A stretch of 64,000 bases of DNA, taken from Halobacillus_B sp963739045 (GTDB lineage Bacteria > Bacillota > Bacilli > Bacillales > Halobacillaceae). Under the pieces are notes generated by a model that was given only the letters and a program-made list of their open reading frames with translations, was not told the origin of the DNA and ran no database searches. Positions 53,641-61,737 of this stretch are shown piece after piece. The stretch is from contig CAVTYY010000004.1 of NCBI GenBank assembly GCA_963739045.1, positions 1,264,903-1,328,902 on the forward strand. The letters run 5' to 3'. The position numbers and the translations under genes are program-made. Each line of letters opens with the position of its first letter. Position 1 is the first letter of the stretch.

Positions 53641-54189
53641 ATGAGGATTGATCGTTCTATGAATATCACCGTGACAGATTATAATAAGAATTGGATGAAG
53701 TTGTACCAAAAAGAAGCAAAATTAATTCAGGATGTGTTAAAAAACGAACTCGTTGAGATTCACCATATAGGCAGTACGGCAGTACCACATTTAAAAGCCA
53801 AACCTGTCATTGATATGATGCCGATCGTCAAGGATATTGAACGGGTGGATCAGTTTAATCAAAAAATGATCGAAATAGGCTATGAACCGCTGGGAGAATT
53901 AGGAATTATCGGGCGTAGATACTTTCGAAAAGGGGGAGCAAACAGATCCCATCAAATCCATATTTTTCAATGTGATCATTCCGCAGAAATCGAACGCCAT
54001 CTAGCAGTCCGCGATTATTTAAGAGTTCATGAAGATGAGAGGATAAAATACGGGGATTTAAAAGCACGACTCGCTCAGGAATTCCCAAATGACATTGATG
54101 CGTACAGTAAGGGGAAAAATGATTTTGTTAAACTTCTGGAACAAAGAGCAATTTCATGGAGGAAAGAAGGCGTGGAAAAATCAAATTAA
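53641..54189 (+). CDS. GrpB/UPF0157 family protein
   Basis: 182 aa. Nucleotidyltransferase-fold protein of the GrpB family: WMKLYQKEAKLIQDVL, then HHIGSTAVPHLKAKPVIDMM (41-60), with GS and the acidic DMM typical of the fold, and SHQIHIFQCD. No activity is established for the family; the name reflects an old, misleading label. AAAAGGAG supports ATG 53641. The downstream Nudix gene follows at once, probably co-transcribed. Confidence 0.85.
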   Translation: MRIDRSMNITVTDYNKNWMKLYQKEAKLIQDVLKNELVEIHHIGSTAVPHLKAKPVIDMMPIVKDIERVDQFNQKMIEIGYEPLGELGIIGRRYFRKGGANRSHQIHIFQCDHSAEIERHLAVRDYLRVHEDERIKYGDLKARLAQEFPNDIDAYSKGKNDFVKLLEQRAISWRKEGVEKSN

Positions 54190-54203
54190 AGGCAGAGGAA
54201 AAA

Positions 54204-54647
54204 GTGTATAACCAAACATTATGCTTTATAAAAAGAAACGATGAATTACTTATGTTAAATCGAGAATCCGCACCCATTAAAGGTCTCTGGAACGGTGTTG
54301 GCGGGAAAATAAAAATGAATGAAACCGCAAAAGAATGTGCCAGGAGAGAGGTGAAAGAAGAAACCGCTCTGAATGCCCCTCTTGATGAACTCGTTTACAA
54401 AGGTCTCATAACCTGGGAAGCAGACGGCTCCGATAAGGGCGGCATGTATGTTTACTTAATAAATTTGCCTGAGGATTTTTCCTTTCCAACCCCTAAAAAG
54501 GTTAGAGAAGGAATTTTAGATTGGAAAAAAATCTCGTGGCTAGTGGATGATCAAAACTTGGGGACTGGTGAAATGATTCCCCATTATTTACCCAACCTGT
54601 TAAGTAACTCCCCGCCCCAGGAACATACGTTCGTTTTTCCGAGATAA
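54204..54647 (+). CDS. Nudix hydrolase
   Basis: About 147 aa. Nudix box GGKIKMNETAKECARREVKEET (about 33-54) has the Gx5Ex7REVxEE pattern with the catalytic Glu pair. The N-terminus YNQTLCFIKRNDELLMLNRE is like the 8-oxo-dGTP diphosphatase group (MutT/YtkD-like), so nucleotide pool cleaning is plausible. An ATG at 54156 inside grpB is in frame, but the family start matches GTG 54204, which has AGAGG 6 bases before it. Confidence 0.83.
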   Translation: MYNQTLCFIKRNDELLMLNRESAPIKGLWNGVGGKIKMNETAKECARREVKEETALNAPLDELVYKGLITWEADGSDKGGMYVYLINLPEDFSFPTPKKVREGILDWKKISWLVDDQNLGTGEMIPHYLPNLLSNSPPQEHTFVFPR

Positions 54648-54709
54648 TAAAACATCTAAATTACGAATACCACAACACATTTTCTATAGAAAGAAAAGAG
54701 GGAATACAG

Positions 54710-55349
54710 ATGAAATGGTTCATCACGCTACTCGGGGTCCTTTTGCTTCTCACTGCATGTACAAAGGAAGGTAGCACCGATACACATAAAAATCAAAAGG
54801 ATCAACAAACCCAGTCGAAAGAAGATTTCTCTTCATCCTCATTGAAAATTAAACCAGCAAAACTGTCGAAAAGAGAAAAGAGCCTTGTTAATCAAATGGG
54901 GGCTGACTATCAAACCTTTTACACCGTAGAAGGAAAAATAAAGAGTGGAGAAGTATTTGTGAGTTCGATTATTATTTTTAAAAAAGGAAAACAGAAAGAA
55001 GCTCTTTCTTCTCCCGCTAATCAAACAGGCTTTAACTCTGGCTTGCACTCGTTCCAGCTTCAAATGGAGAAGAAAACGACGTTTACTAACTATCGGAGCT
55101 CCTAATGGCTATACGAAAGGCTCAACAGCAACTCCTGGAAGTTTAGGTGCCTTTATGTTTAAAAAGTTTGATAATGAAATCACACTGAAGAAAGACACCC
55201 CCGTTTATTTATCATATTTAATCGGAACAAGTAAGAATGCAATAACTTCAAAAGATAACGAGGACATGACCACTTTACCTAAGTCAGTGAAAGATGCAGA
55301 ATATGCTGTCGTATTTAAAGTGGAGCTGCAGGATCAATCAGATTTGTAA
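54710..55349 (+). pseudogene. Putative lipoprotein, frameshifted
   Basis: The start encodes a lipoprotein signal peptide (MKWFITLLGVLLLLTAC, lipobox Cys17) and a Lys/Gln/Ser-rich linker, then KIKPAKLSKREKSLVNQMG and an extracellular domain. In frame 1 it stops soon after 55080. From about 55075 (an AAAA tract) another frame continues as LLTIGAPNGYTKGSTATPGSLGAFMFKKFDNEITLKKDTPVY to 55349, giving a natural ~210-aa product. I do not recognise the family. A single-base shift therefore splits it. Confidence 0.65.
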
Positions 55350-55436
55350 TTTGCAGCCTTGATAGAGCTTGTACCTTATCTGAAATGGACTTGAATTAAG
55401 CAGCAGTCGTTAAAGCGGAATCGAATAATAATTAGG

Positions 55437-55466
55437 AAGGGCGCCGTGTCAGGTGTCCTTTTTTTT
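55437..55466 (+). terminator. Rho-independent terminator
   Basis: Stem AAGGGCGCC / GGTGTCCTT with G-U pairs, 6-nt loop, eight T. Confidence 0.8.
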
Positions 55467-55533
55467 ACATAATTTATAGAAACAAAGCCATAGTGCTGTG
55501 GCACTCGCTTGACTACAGGGGAGGGTGGATGAA

Positions 55534-55716
55534 TTGCATATTTTAGTCAGATATCTTAGTGATTTTAAAGGAATATTAACGGTAGGTTTTTATGTGGAAG
55601 AGCGATTGGTTAGTATTGTAGCTGGTAAATGTGAGGATATAGAAAACATGTTGATCGTCCTTAGAGATAAACTTGAAGAATATAATAATCGATTTAATGA
55701 AGGACAGGAATTCTAG
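55534..55716 (+). CDS. Uncharacterised 60-aa protein
   Basis: Not recognised. Small soluble protein: ILVRYLSDFKGILTVGFYVEERLVSIVAG then helix IENMLIVLRDKLEEYNNRF. A GTG at 55525 is in frame, but GGGGAGGGTGG is spaced for the TTG at 55534. Lies directly after a terminator and has no close partners. Confidence 0.5.
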   Translation: MHILVRYLSDFKGILTVGFYVEERLVSIVAGKCEDIENMLIVLRDKLEEYNNRFNEGQEF

Positions 55717-56119
55717 GCATTCGCTTGTTTAAGTTAAAGCATGAATGAGGTCTATTTAGTATGCTTATGGTGAACATTCAAATGGCGGCTGAGATCATTG
55801 GTATCCTCGGGTATTAGAGCATACGAATGACAAGCGTTCTTAAAATATAAATCTGCAGAGAAAGCTAGAACTCTTCTGTACCTTGTGCACAGGTTCACAT
55901 ATCGGAAAGTGAGTGTTTTGGAGAATTGAAAGACCGGTATGAAGGAAGCAAAAGCTAGCTCGTTTAAAATTTCTTTTCTCTTCTGTCTAATAGACGTTAC
56001 TCTATAGGAAGAGCAGAAAACCAGGAATCTTTATAAAGAATTGGTTGAAACTTTAGTACCATCAATATCGTATGATAGAAGGAACGGGAAGATTAAGAAC
56101 TGAATTGACGCCAAGTTTA
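55717..56119. other. Intergenic stretch, nothing recognised
   Basis: 400 bases dense in stops in all frames, between two small genes; no hairpin with a T-run and no coding resemblance. Confidence 0.45.
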
Positions 56120-56133
56120 AAGAGGTGAAGTGT

Positions 56134-56313
56134 TTGAATACCTATAAAACTTTATTTATTCTTTTATGCCTCATGCATATAACTACACTTGTAAATATCA
56201 CTATATTTAATGGTAATTGGAATGGCTTTGTTCTATTCATATCAAGTATTCTTTTTGTAATCGGGGCTATTGTCTTCGGCAGCGAGTATCGATCAAATAA
56301 AAGAGCAAAGTAA
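56134..56313 (+). CDS. Small membrane protein (59 aa)
   Basis: Two hydrophobic helices (TLFILLCLMHITTLVNITIF and FVLFISSILFVIGAIVFG) and a basic tail YRSNKRAK, which by the positive-inside rule puts the C-terminus in the cytoplasm. AGAGGTG fits the TTG at 56134 better than the GTG at 56125. No family recognised. Confidence 0.5.
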   Translation: MNTYKTLFILLCLMHITTLVNITIFNGNWNGFVLFISSILFVIGAIVFGSEYRSNKRAK

Positions 56314-56530
56314 AGTTACTGTAGTGTTTAAAGAGGATCTATTCACATCAAGTTGTCTGAACGAATAAATTGATTGCCATACATAATAAACTGTTTAAAT
56401 CATTTTTAAATGGCTGCCCACTGAAACTTATACTCGGACATGCTGTTTTCTGAACAAATGCAAAGTCTGAGGAGCTTTAGCAAAAACATTCTGGGTAGCA
56501 GGTGAATAAAGAGCAGAAAGGGAGAACCTC

Positions 56531-56980
56531 ATGAATATCTATTACAGCAATAGACCTGTCTGGAATAAGAAAGCCCGCGGCACAGCTTTAAATACCCTTA
56601 TGAGTGTCTGTGTACTCATGGTCACATTGTATATAAATGGGGAAGTGAAGAGGTGGTTCGTCTATATGACTGGGCTGCTAATGTTAACAGGGCTCTTGCA
56701 AACCCTACACTATCTAAAAATGCCCGAACGGGAATACATTCGTTTTGAAGAAATGGGGATCAATATCCGACGCGGAATAGCAGATCCCAGAATGGAAGTA
56801 GCGGACAAGGACGTTAAATGGGTTCAGAAAACAGCGGACAATCTTATTATTCGAACACACATAGGTGAGGAAGAAACGGTTTATTTGGAGAACGTGAAGG
56901 AAGAAGATAAGGAAACGATCCTAAGTGAGTTTCACAAACGCTATGGAAATCGCATGCGTATTCAAGAGGATTCTAATTAA
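56531..56980 (+). CDS. Uncharacterised membrane-anchored protein (149 aa)
   Basis: Two N-terminal helices (LNTLMSVCVLMVTLYI and WFVYMTGLLMLTGLLQTL, about 20-65) and a ~85-residue cytoplasmic domain rich in beta-strands (YIRFEEMGINIRRG, ADNLIIRTHIGEEETVYLENV), reminiscent of bacterial PH-like domains. AAGGGAGAA precedes the ATG. No known function. Confidence 0.6.
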   Translation: MNIYYSNRPVWNKKARGTALNTLMSVCVLMVTLYINGEVKRWFVYMTGLLMLTGLLQTLHYLKMPEREYIRFEEMGINIRRGIADPRMEVADKDVKWVQKTADNLIIRTHIGEEETVYLENVKEEDKETILSEFHKRYGNRMRIQEDSN

Positions 56981-57161
56981 TGTTCCAGTATTTCCTTGTT
57001 ACGACGTTTCTAAATTCAGGACAAAGGAAAGCGTTATGAGCTAGGGAGAACAAAGTAGAAAAGATCTCCAAAAAAATATAAAGAACTCACTGTAATGAAG
57101 TTAGTTCAGGTTGAATATTATCGAAGTCAGTAAGAGGTGCACAGCTGGGAGGTGCTCAAAG

Positions 57162-57746
57162 TTGAATCACTTATATGTTCATGCTGATCCACTGTTTTGG
57201 CTCTTACTATTCTTGTACATAGTTGCCGAGTATGGGTTTTCCATTCGTGCTAGAATTCTTCGGCGAGGAAAAGCAAAACAGGAGAAACTCGATCGCGGCT
57301 CGTTTTTTTTGGTTATGTTAGGAATGAATTTCTTTGTTTTTCTGTCGTTTGTCTTTGGATTCAGGAAACTTGGAGAATTACCATTTTATATGAGTTATGT
57401 TGGTGATGTTCTCATTATCATTGGAACGGTGATTCGCTTTTCTGCGATTATTCAACTTGGTCGATTTTTCTCAGTAACAGTGGGAGTCGTTGCCGATCAA
57501 AAACTTATACAGACAGGACTGTATAAAAAGATTCGAAATCCTTCTTATACAGGCGTTTGGTTAGTTGCAATTGGATTTGCATTGGCGTTAAGAACATGGT
57601 GGGGTGCTCTCTTAACAGCAATAGGTGTGTTATTCATATTTGCTTACAGAATTCATGTAGAAGAGAAAGCCATGATTCAGCAATTTGGTGATAAATATGT
57701 AAGTTATATGAGAAGAACAAAAAAGATGTTTCCAGGGATCTGGTGA
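57162..57746 (+). CDS. Isoprenylcysteine carboxyl methyltransferase-family membrane protein
   Basis: 194 aa. Integral membrane methyltransferase fold (ICMT/PEMT): several helices, then the AdoMet-binding C-terminal block QTGLYKKIRNPSYTGVWL, EEKAMIQQFGDKYVSYMRRTKKMFPGIW with the RxPxY...EE signature. Bacteria lack prenylated CaaX proteins, so the substrate is probably a lipid or isoprenoid. GGGAGGTG precedes the TTG at 57162; the frame extends upstream without a site. Confidence 0.83.
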   Translation: MNHLYVHADPLFWLLLFLYIVAEYGFSIRARILRRGKAKQEKLDRGSFFLVMLGMNFFVFLSFVFGFRKLGELPFYMSYVGDVLIIIGTVIRFSAIIQLGRFFSVTVGVVADQKLIQTGLYKKIRNPSYTGVWLVAIGFALALRTWWGALLTAIGVLFIFAYRIHVEEKAMIQQFGDKYVSYMRRTKKMFPGIW

Positions 57747-58120
57747 AGAATTGTTTTTATGCTAAATTTGCTAATGGAAGCTGAGGTATTCATAAAAGAA
57801 CAAATTGCAGTTATTTAAACAAAAATTTAAATTTCAGGAGATTTGTACGTTGAAATAATTGTACCTACAATCATTTCGTTACTACATAATGTTTATTTTA
57901 ATCAAAAACACCTACATAAAAGACAGTACAAAGGTTCGCCTAAATATAATTCAATTAAAATCCCTCAGACTTAACTCTTTTCCATTAAAGGGTTTATTGT
58001 TTTTTTATATTTCCACACTGCATCAGAAGCGGTATTAATGAATTGCCGTATTATCGCCTTTTATATAAGGCAACCTGGATCATGAGAAATCCTGGTTTAA
58101 AATCTTGGTTTAACTGTAAA

Positions 58121-58180
58121 TATCTCGAAACTGAGTCTTCCACAAACGGGCAGGATAGTTGAAGACTCAGTTTCGAGATA
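58121..58180. repeat. Dispersed repeat copy 1, perfect 20-bp inverted repeat
   Basis: Arms TATCTCGAAACTGAGTCTTC (58121-58140) and its exact complement (58161-58180) enclose a 20-nt loop with CACAAACGGGCAGGATAGTT. The arm sequence ACTCAGTTTCGAG recurs directly at 58418-58430, on the other side of a small gene. Related sequences occur at 59213 and 63694. It could be a mobile miniature element, an RNA hairpin or a terminator without a U-tract. Confidence 0.6.
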
Positions 58181-58247
58181 ATAGGCAGTTTTGAAACGAT
58201 ATCTGTACTTATTCGTATATAAATTAAAGTGCTTTTTAGGAGTGGTA

Positions 58248-58418
58248 ATTATCATAGACCTTGTGATATTTGGTGTAGTTGCAATTGTTGGAGGATTAGT
58301 CGCTCTAATGGGCTTTTTGGTGATATTAGGGAGAAAAGTTACTGAACCCAATAAAGAATTACAGCAAAAAGTTGAGAGTCTTGAAAACGAAGTGAAAAGC
58401 CTCAAAGACAAAAAGTAA
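58248..58418 (+). CDS. Small single-pass membrane protein with coiled-coil tail, start uncertain
   Basis: About 56 residues: one helix (IDLVIFGVVAIVGGLVALMGFLVIL) followed by a charged coiled coil (LQQKVESLENEVKSLKDKK). TAGGAG ends at 58242, so the expected initiator is around 58248-58254, where the codons are ATT, ATC and ATA; a GTG at 58242 overlaps the site. The start is therefore not canonical or uncertain. The gene is bracketed by the repeat arm ACTCAGTTTCGAG. Confidence 0.45.
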   Translation: MIIDLVIFGVVAIVGGLVALMGFLVILGRKVTEPNKELQQKVESLENEVKSLKDKK

Positions 58419-58447
58419 CTCAGTTTCGAGTCATTCAGTTATAGGGG

Positions 58448-58480
58448 GCGATAGCTACATTGTGGCTATCGCTTATTTTT
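58448..58480 (+). terminator. Rho-independent terminator
   Basis: 8-bp perfect stem GCGATAGC / GCTATCGC and TTATTTTT tail. Confidence 0.75.
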
Positions 58481-58589
58481 ATAATGGAGCAGATTTATGA
58501 AACGTATGTATAATCAATTCGTATGTAATATAAGGGTGCTTTTGGTTATAAGAATGAGTAGACTTTAATGTATGGATAGGAGAATTAAT

Positions 58590-58748
58590 ATGAAAAAAAC
58601 AAGGGTTCGTGGTATAGGAATTGCCCTTGGTGTGGCAATTGGCACTAGCGTAGGGGTTGCTGTTAATCAACTAGCGATTAGTCTCCCGCTCGGTATCGTT
58701 TTAGGTTTAGTCTTTGGTTCCATCTTAGATAATAGGAGTAATCGGTAG
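58590..58748 (+). CDS. Small glycine-rich membrane protein (52 aa)
   Basis: ATG 58590 has AGGAG at 7 bases. The product starts MKKTRVRGIGIALGVAIG and has two hydrophobic stretches rich in regularly spaced Gly (GIALGVAIGTSVGVAV; LPLGIVLGLVFGSIL), a glycine-zipper pattern suggesting helix packing in the membrane. Basic N-terminus and C-terminus. Its stop is close to the following YtxJ-like gene, so the two may be co-transcribed. Family unknown. Confidence 0.6.
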   Translation: MKKTRVRGIGIALGVAIGTSVGVAVNQLAISLPLGIVLGLVFGSILDNRSNR

Positions 58749-58786
58749 TGCACATTGGATTTCTTAAACTTTTTGGGGGAATGAAA

Positions 58787-59125
58787 ATGGAGAGTATTAA
58801 TGAACTGACATCACTTGAAGATTGGAGGGATCTATGGAAACGTTCGATGGATTCGCCGATATTAGTCTATAAACATAGTACATCCTGTATGATTAGTGCT
58901 AGAGCCTTCAAGCACTTGAAGATTTTCCAAAAGGAAGGAGAGTATAAAATAGATTGCTATATGGTGAAGGTTATTGAAAACAGAAGAATATCTAATGAAA
59001 TTGCAAAGGATACAAACATTCCTCATAAATCACCACAAATTCTCCTCATAGACAAGCAAGAAATTTTATGGAAGACATCACATTGGAAGATAACAAAAAA
59101 TCGTATAAGGAAAGCCGTTCGCTAA
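58787..59125 (+). CDS. YtxJ-like bacillithiol-system protein
   Basis: 112 aa thioredoxin-fold protein. KHSTSCMIS (Cys34) replaces the CPxC active site with a single cysteine, as in YtxJ (monothiol bacilliredoxin family), which is associated with bacillithiol-using Firmicutes. HKSPQILLIDKQE contains the cis-Pro region typical of the fold. GGGGGA is spaced for ATG 58787, not for the GTG 58748 or ATG 58781 that open the frame. Expected role: removing bacillithiol from mixed disulfides. Confidence 0.75.
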   Translation: MESINELTSLEDWRDLWKRSMDSPILVYKHSTSCMISARAFKHLKIFQKEGEYKIDCYMVKVIENRRISNEIAKDTNIPHKSPQILLIDKQEILWKTSHWKITKNRIRKAVR

Positions 59126-59212
59126 ATATCGAATAGGGCGCTGGTAGATTGTTAGAAGGTGATTTTATTAATATTAGTTAGCAGGGTTAGCCATGGATAG
59201 TGATTGACACTA

Positions 59213-59262
59213 AATATCTCGAATTAAAGTCTTACTGTAACGGGTGCTATAGTTTAATAAGC
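59213..59262. repeat. Dispersed repeat copy 2
   Basis: AAATATCTCGAA, then AGTCTT, AACGGGTGCTATAG in the same order and spacing as copy 1 at 58118-58160, but without the complementary right arm. Intergenic. Confidence 0.5.
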
Positions 59263-59277
59263 CCAGATAAAATAATA

Positions 59278-59313
59278 GCCGCACATCGATCCGTTAATGA
59301 TTGAAAGTGCGGC
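59278..59313 (+). terminator. Hairpin, possible terminator
   Basis: 7-bp stem GCCGCAC / GTGCGGC followed by ATATTTATT; about 150 bases after the YtxJ-like gene. Confidence 0.45.
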
Positions 59314-59595
59314 ATATTTATTAGCAAATACATTACAAAACACAGTGCGATTATCCTATGCATTTATATATGCAATTTCTTACGTGAATTAATGTTTTGT
59401 GAGGGTTTTTTAAAGTTATTAATTTGATGTTGAACTGTTTCGATAAATTAAGGAGGAAGAGATGAAGTATATATGCTTAACAGAGCTATTTTCAAAAGAA
59501 AATTAGAACGGATATCAAAAAAATGAAGGTTGAATTAACAAAAATCAAAAATGATCTACAAAAACACAAATTCATCTACAAAATGAAAATTTCTA

Positions 59596-60819
59596 TCAAT
59601 GGTTCAGGTCAGAATTCTCAACTTGTATGTCATCTGCTCCGTTAAAAATGGTAAAAGAATTGAGCGCGTTACGGAATGATTGACGTAACTCAGACGTTTG
59701 CTTAACCTCTGGCTCAAGCTGGAGCAAACGTACAATCATCACTTTATTTTTTCGGTCAATTTGTGGGTCCATACGACCAATCAGTCTATCTCCATATAAA
59801 ATCGGCATCGCATATGGTCCGTATTTTCTTTTCACACGCGGAGTGTAGATTTCCCACTTATAATCGAAGTCGAACAGGTCTTTGATCCGCTCACGACTCC
59901 AAAGTAAATTATCGAGCGGTGGTAGAAAAGTGATCGTACTCTCAAGTGAACAGGGTTCCTGTTTGGAACTCTCAACGAATGTTTCGAGTTCCTCCAAGTC
60001 CTCTGCCAATAAATAATATTGTCGTTTTACACCTTCGACTTCAAGTGGAATGACCGTTTTATCCTGGACTCTACGCTCAATTTCTGCACGACGTTCAGCC
60101 GCGGTCATTTTTTGCCACCCAAATCGAGCATCTCTCGGATCAAATACCCGGTAAGCGCGAATGTATTTTTCTATCAGCAGATCTTTTGCAGTAGGTCCAT
60201 CCATGACTTTCGTATGTTTCAACAATTTCCGGGTGACCGTACGCTCTGTAAGATCAAAATAGCGTTCAGTCCGGTCCCGCTGGACGACCCGGATAATGCC
60301 AGCATCCAACAACAGGTTCAATGCAAGGGATGTTTCTTTTGTCTTCGGGGCCTTGTTATCCCAATAGCCGTTAACGCGGTTGTCTGATTTGAAAGCACGA
60401 GAAGGAAGGGGGCCCTCTGCCCTTAATTGCTCTAACACAGTATTTACAACGATTTCTAAGCTCTCTAACGAGTCAGCAACATTTTCCTGGATCCGTTTCC
60501 GTGTCGGTTCGAACAGAGGAAAGTCTTCCATCGGGATGACACAGGCTGCATTCGCAAAATATTCAAAGACCTTGCCGTCAGATAAAAGATCGTCCAAATA
60601 CTTAGGATCATAACCAGGCATTCTTGCCGCTAATACCAAGTGCTGGTTCCGTTCAACGACTGATACTGGATCAAGTTGAACACATTCCAGTTTTTTAATC
60701 ATATGTAAAGTCTTTTCAAGAGAGATCGATTCCAATGATCGATCTGGTTCAAATAGAGACTGTTTGTGTAAAAGAAATCGACGTAAAGTAATTTTATCTA
60801 CAGAAAAGCTCGTTTTCAT
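59596..60819 (-). CDS. YcaQ-type DNA glycosylase (winged-helix HTH_42 family)
   Basis: 407 aa. Family of AlkZ/YcaQ, monofunctional glycosylases that excise bulky alkylated bases and unhook interstrand crosslinks. The catalytic QxD motif is QLD (48-50) in LECVQLDPVSVV; the tandem winged helices and C-terminal block (YGPYAMPILYGDRLIGRMDPQIDRK) match the family. Length is typical. Monocistronic and near an ABC ATPase remnant; no toxin-production genes, which accompany AlkZ in antibiotic producers, are visible. Confidence 0.85.
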   Translation of the reverse strand: MKTSFSVDKITLRRFLLHKQSLFEPDRSLESISLEKTLHMIKKLECVQLDPVSVVERNQHLVLAARMPGYDPKYLDDLLSDGKVFEYFANAACVIPMEDFPLFEPTRKRIQENVADSLESLEIVVNTVLEQLRAEGPLPSRAFKSDNRVNGYWDNKAPKTKETSLALNLLLDAGIIRVVQRDRTERYFDLTERTVTRKLLKHTKVMDGPTAKDLLIEKYIRAYRVFDPRDARFGWQKMTAAERRAEIERRVQDKTVIPLEVEGVKRQYYLLAEDLEELETFVESSKQEPCSLESTITFLPPLDNLLWSRERIKDLFDFDYKWEIYTPRVKRKYGPYAMPILYGDRLIGRMDPQIDRKNKVMIVRLLQLEPEVKQTSELRQSFRNALNSFTIFNGADDIQVENSDLNH

Positions 60820-60987
60820 CTATATGCCCACCCTTATCTACTTTTAAGTAAAATAGTAAGGGTAAACAGCTTGGAAGTAAATGGTTAGTAAGATTTACTT
60901 TACCGAGGTACTGGATTTTCCAGGAGAATAGAATAGAATGGATTTATAAGTGAGAATACAGATTATTAGATAGGAAATGTATCCTAT

Positions 60988-61425
60988 GATAGGAAGAAGG
61001 GGAAAGCGGAAGCAATTTCTGATGCTGAGGAAATATTAAATAAACTTAGATTACTAGCGCATAAAGATAAATACCCGGAGCAGTTATCTGGAGGTCTGAA
61101 GGAACGGGCTGCCATCGCCAGAGCACTTGCAATGAAACCGGACATCCTATTGTTTGATGAACCGACTTCTGCGCTTGATCCAGAGCTTATTGGTGAAGTT
61201 CTTGCTGTAATGAAAACCCTCGCTCAAGAAGGGCAAACAATATTGATCGTCAACCATGAAATGAATTTTACCGAAGAGGTTGCGGATCACGTCATCTTCA
61301 TGGCGGATTGAAACATAGTCGATTCAGATAAACCTGAGGTATTATTCCATCATCCAAAAGAAGAACGAACGAAACAATTTTTAAAGAAATTCGAACACAG
61401 CCCGGATGTATTGAACGAAACCTAA
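60988..61425 (+). pseudogene. Amino-acid ABC transporter ATPase remnant (GlnQ-like)
   Basis: The C-terminal ~135 residues of a GlnQ-type ATPase: EQLSGGLKERAAIARALAMKPDILLFDEPTSALDPELIGEVL, H-loop LIVNHEMNFTEEVADHVIFM and the HPKEERTKQFLKKF tail. The N-terminal half with Walker A is missing and a TGA interrupts right after VIFMAD. The signature also differs from the usual SGGQQQR. No permease or binding-protein gene is nearby. A dead fragment. Confidence 0.85.
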
Positions 61426-61737
61426 GATGGAATCTAAAATAATAAAACCAAAAGCGCTATCCCTGCATTGATGTTTTTTCAAGATGAATATTTCTTCAAC
61501 AACGGGGGATTTAGTTGAACAACATCAAGAAGATATCTTGAAATCAAGTCTTACATAAACTGGGGCAAATCTTGAATAATTGTTGTTTCCCATTTCTAAA
61601 CATATAGACGGAAATTATTGAATTAACCGGCCATTTAATGGAATAAGGAGATTGCTCAATATTATAACACTTGAAATAATTGGTATTGTAAGATGATCAT
61701 TAATTATATAGATAAAGGGATATAGAGGGGGAATTAT
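61426..61737. other. Intergenic stretch, nothing recognised
   Basis: About 310 AT-rich bases between the ABC remnant and the WYL regulator; no coding resemblance. Imperfect inverted repeats near 61481-61560 around TTCAAGATGAATA and TCTTGAAATCAAG. Confidence 0.4.

Noticed and set aside
59460..59595. Short frames behind an AGGAGG site
   Set aside because: Stops after 13-17 codons in each frame; may be remnant sequence but nothing recognisable.
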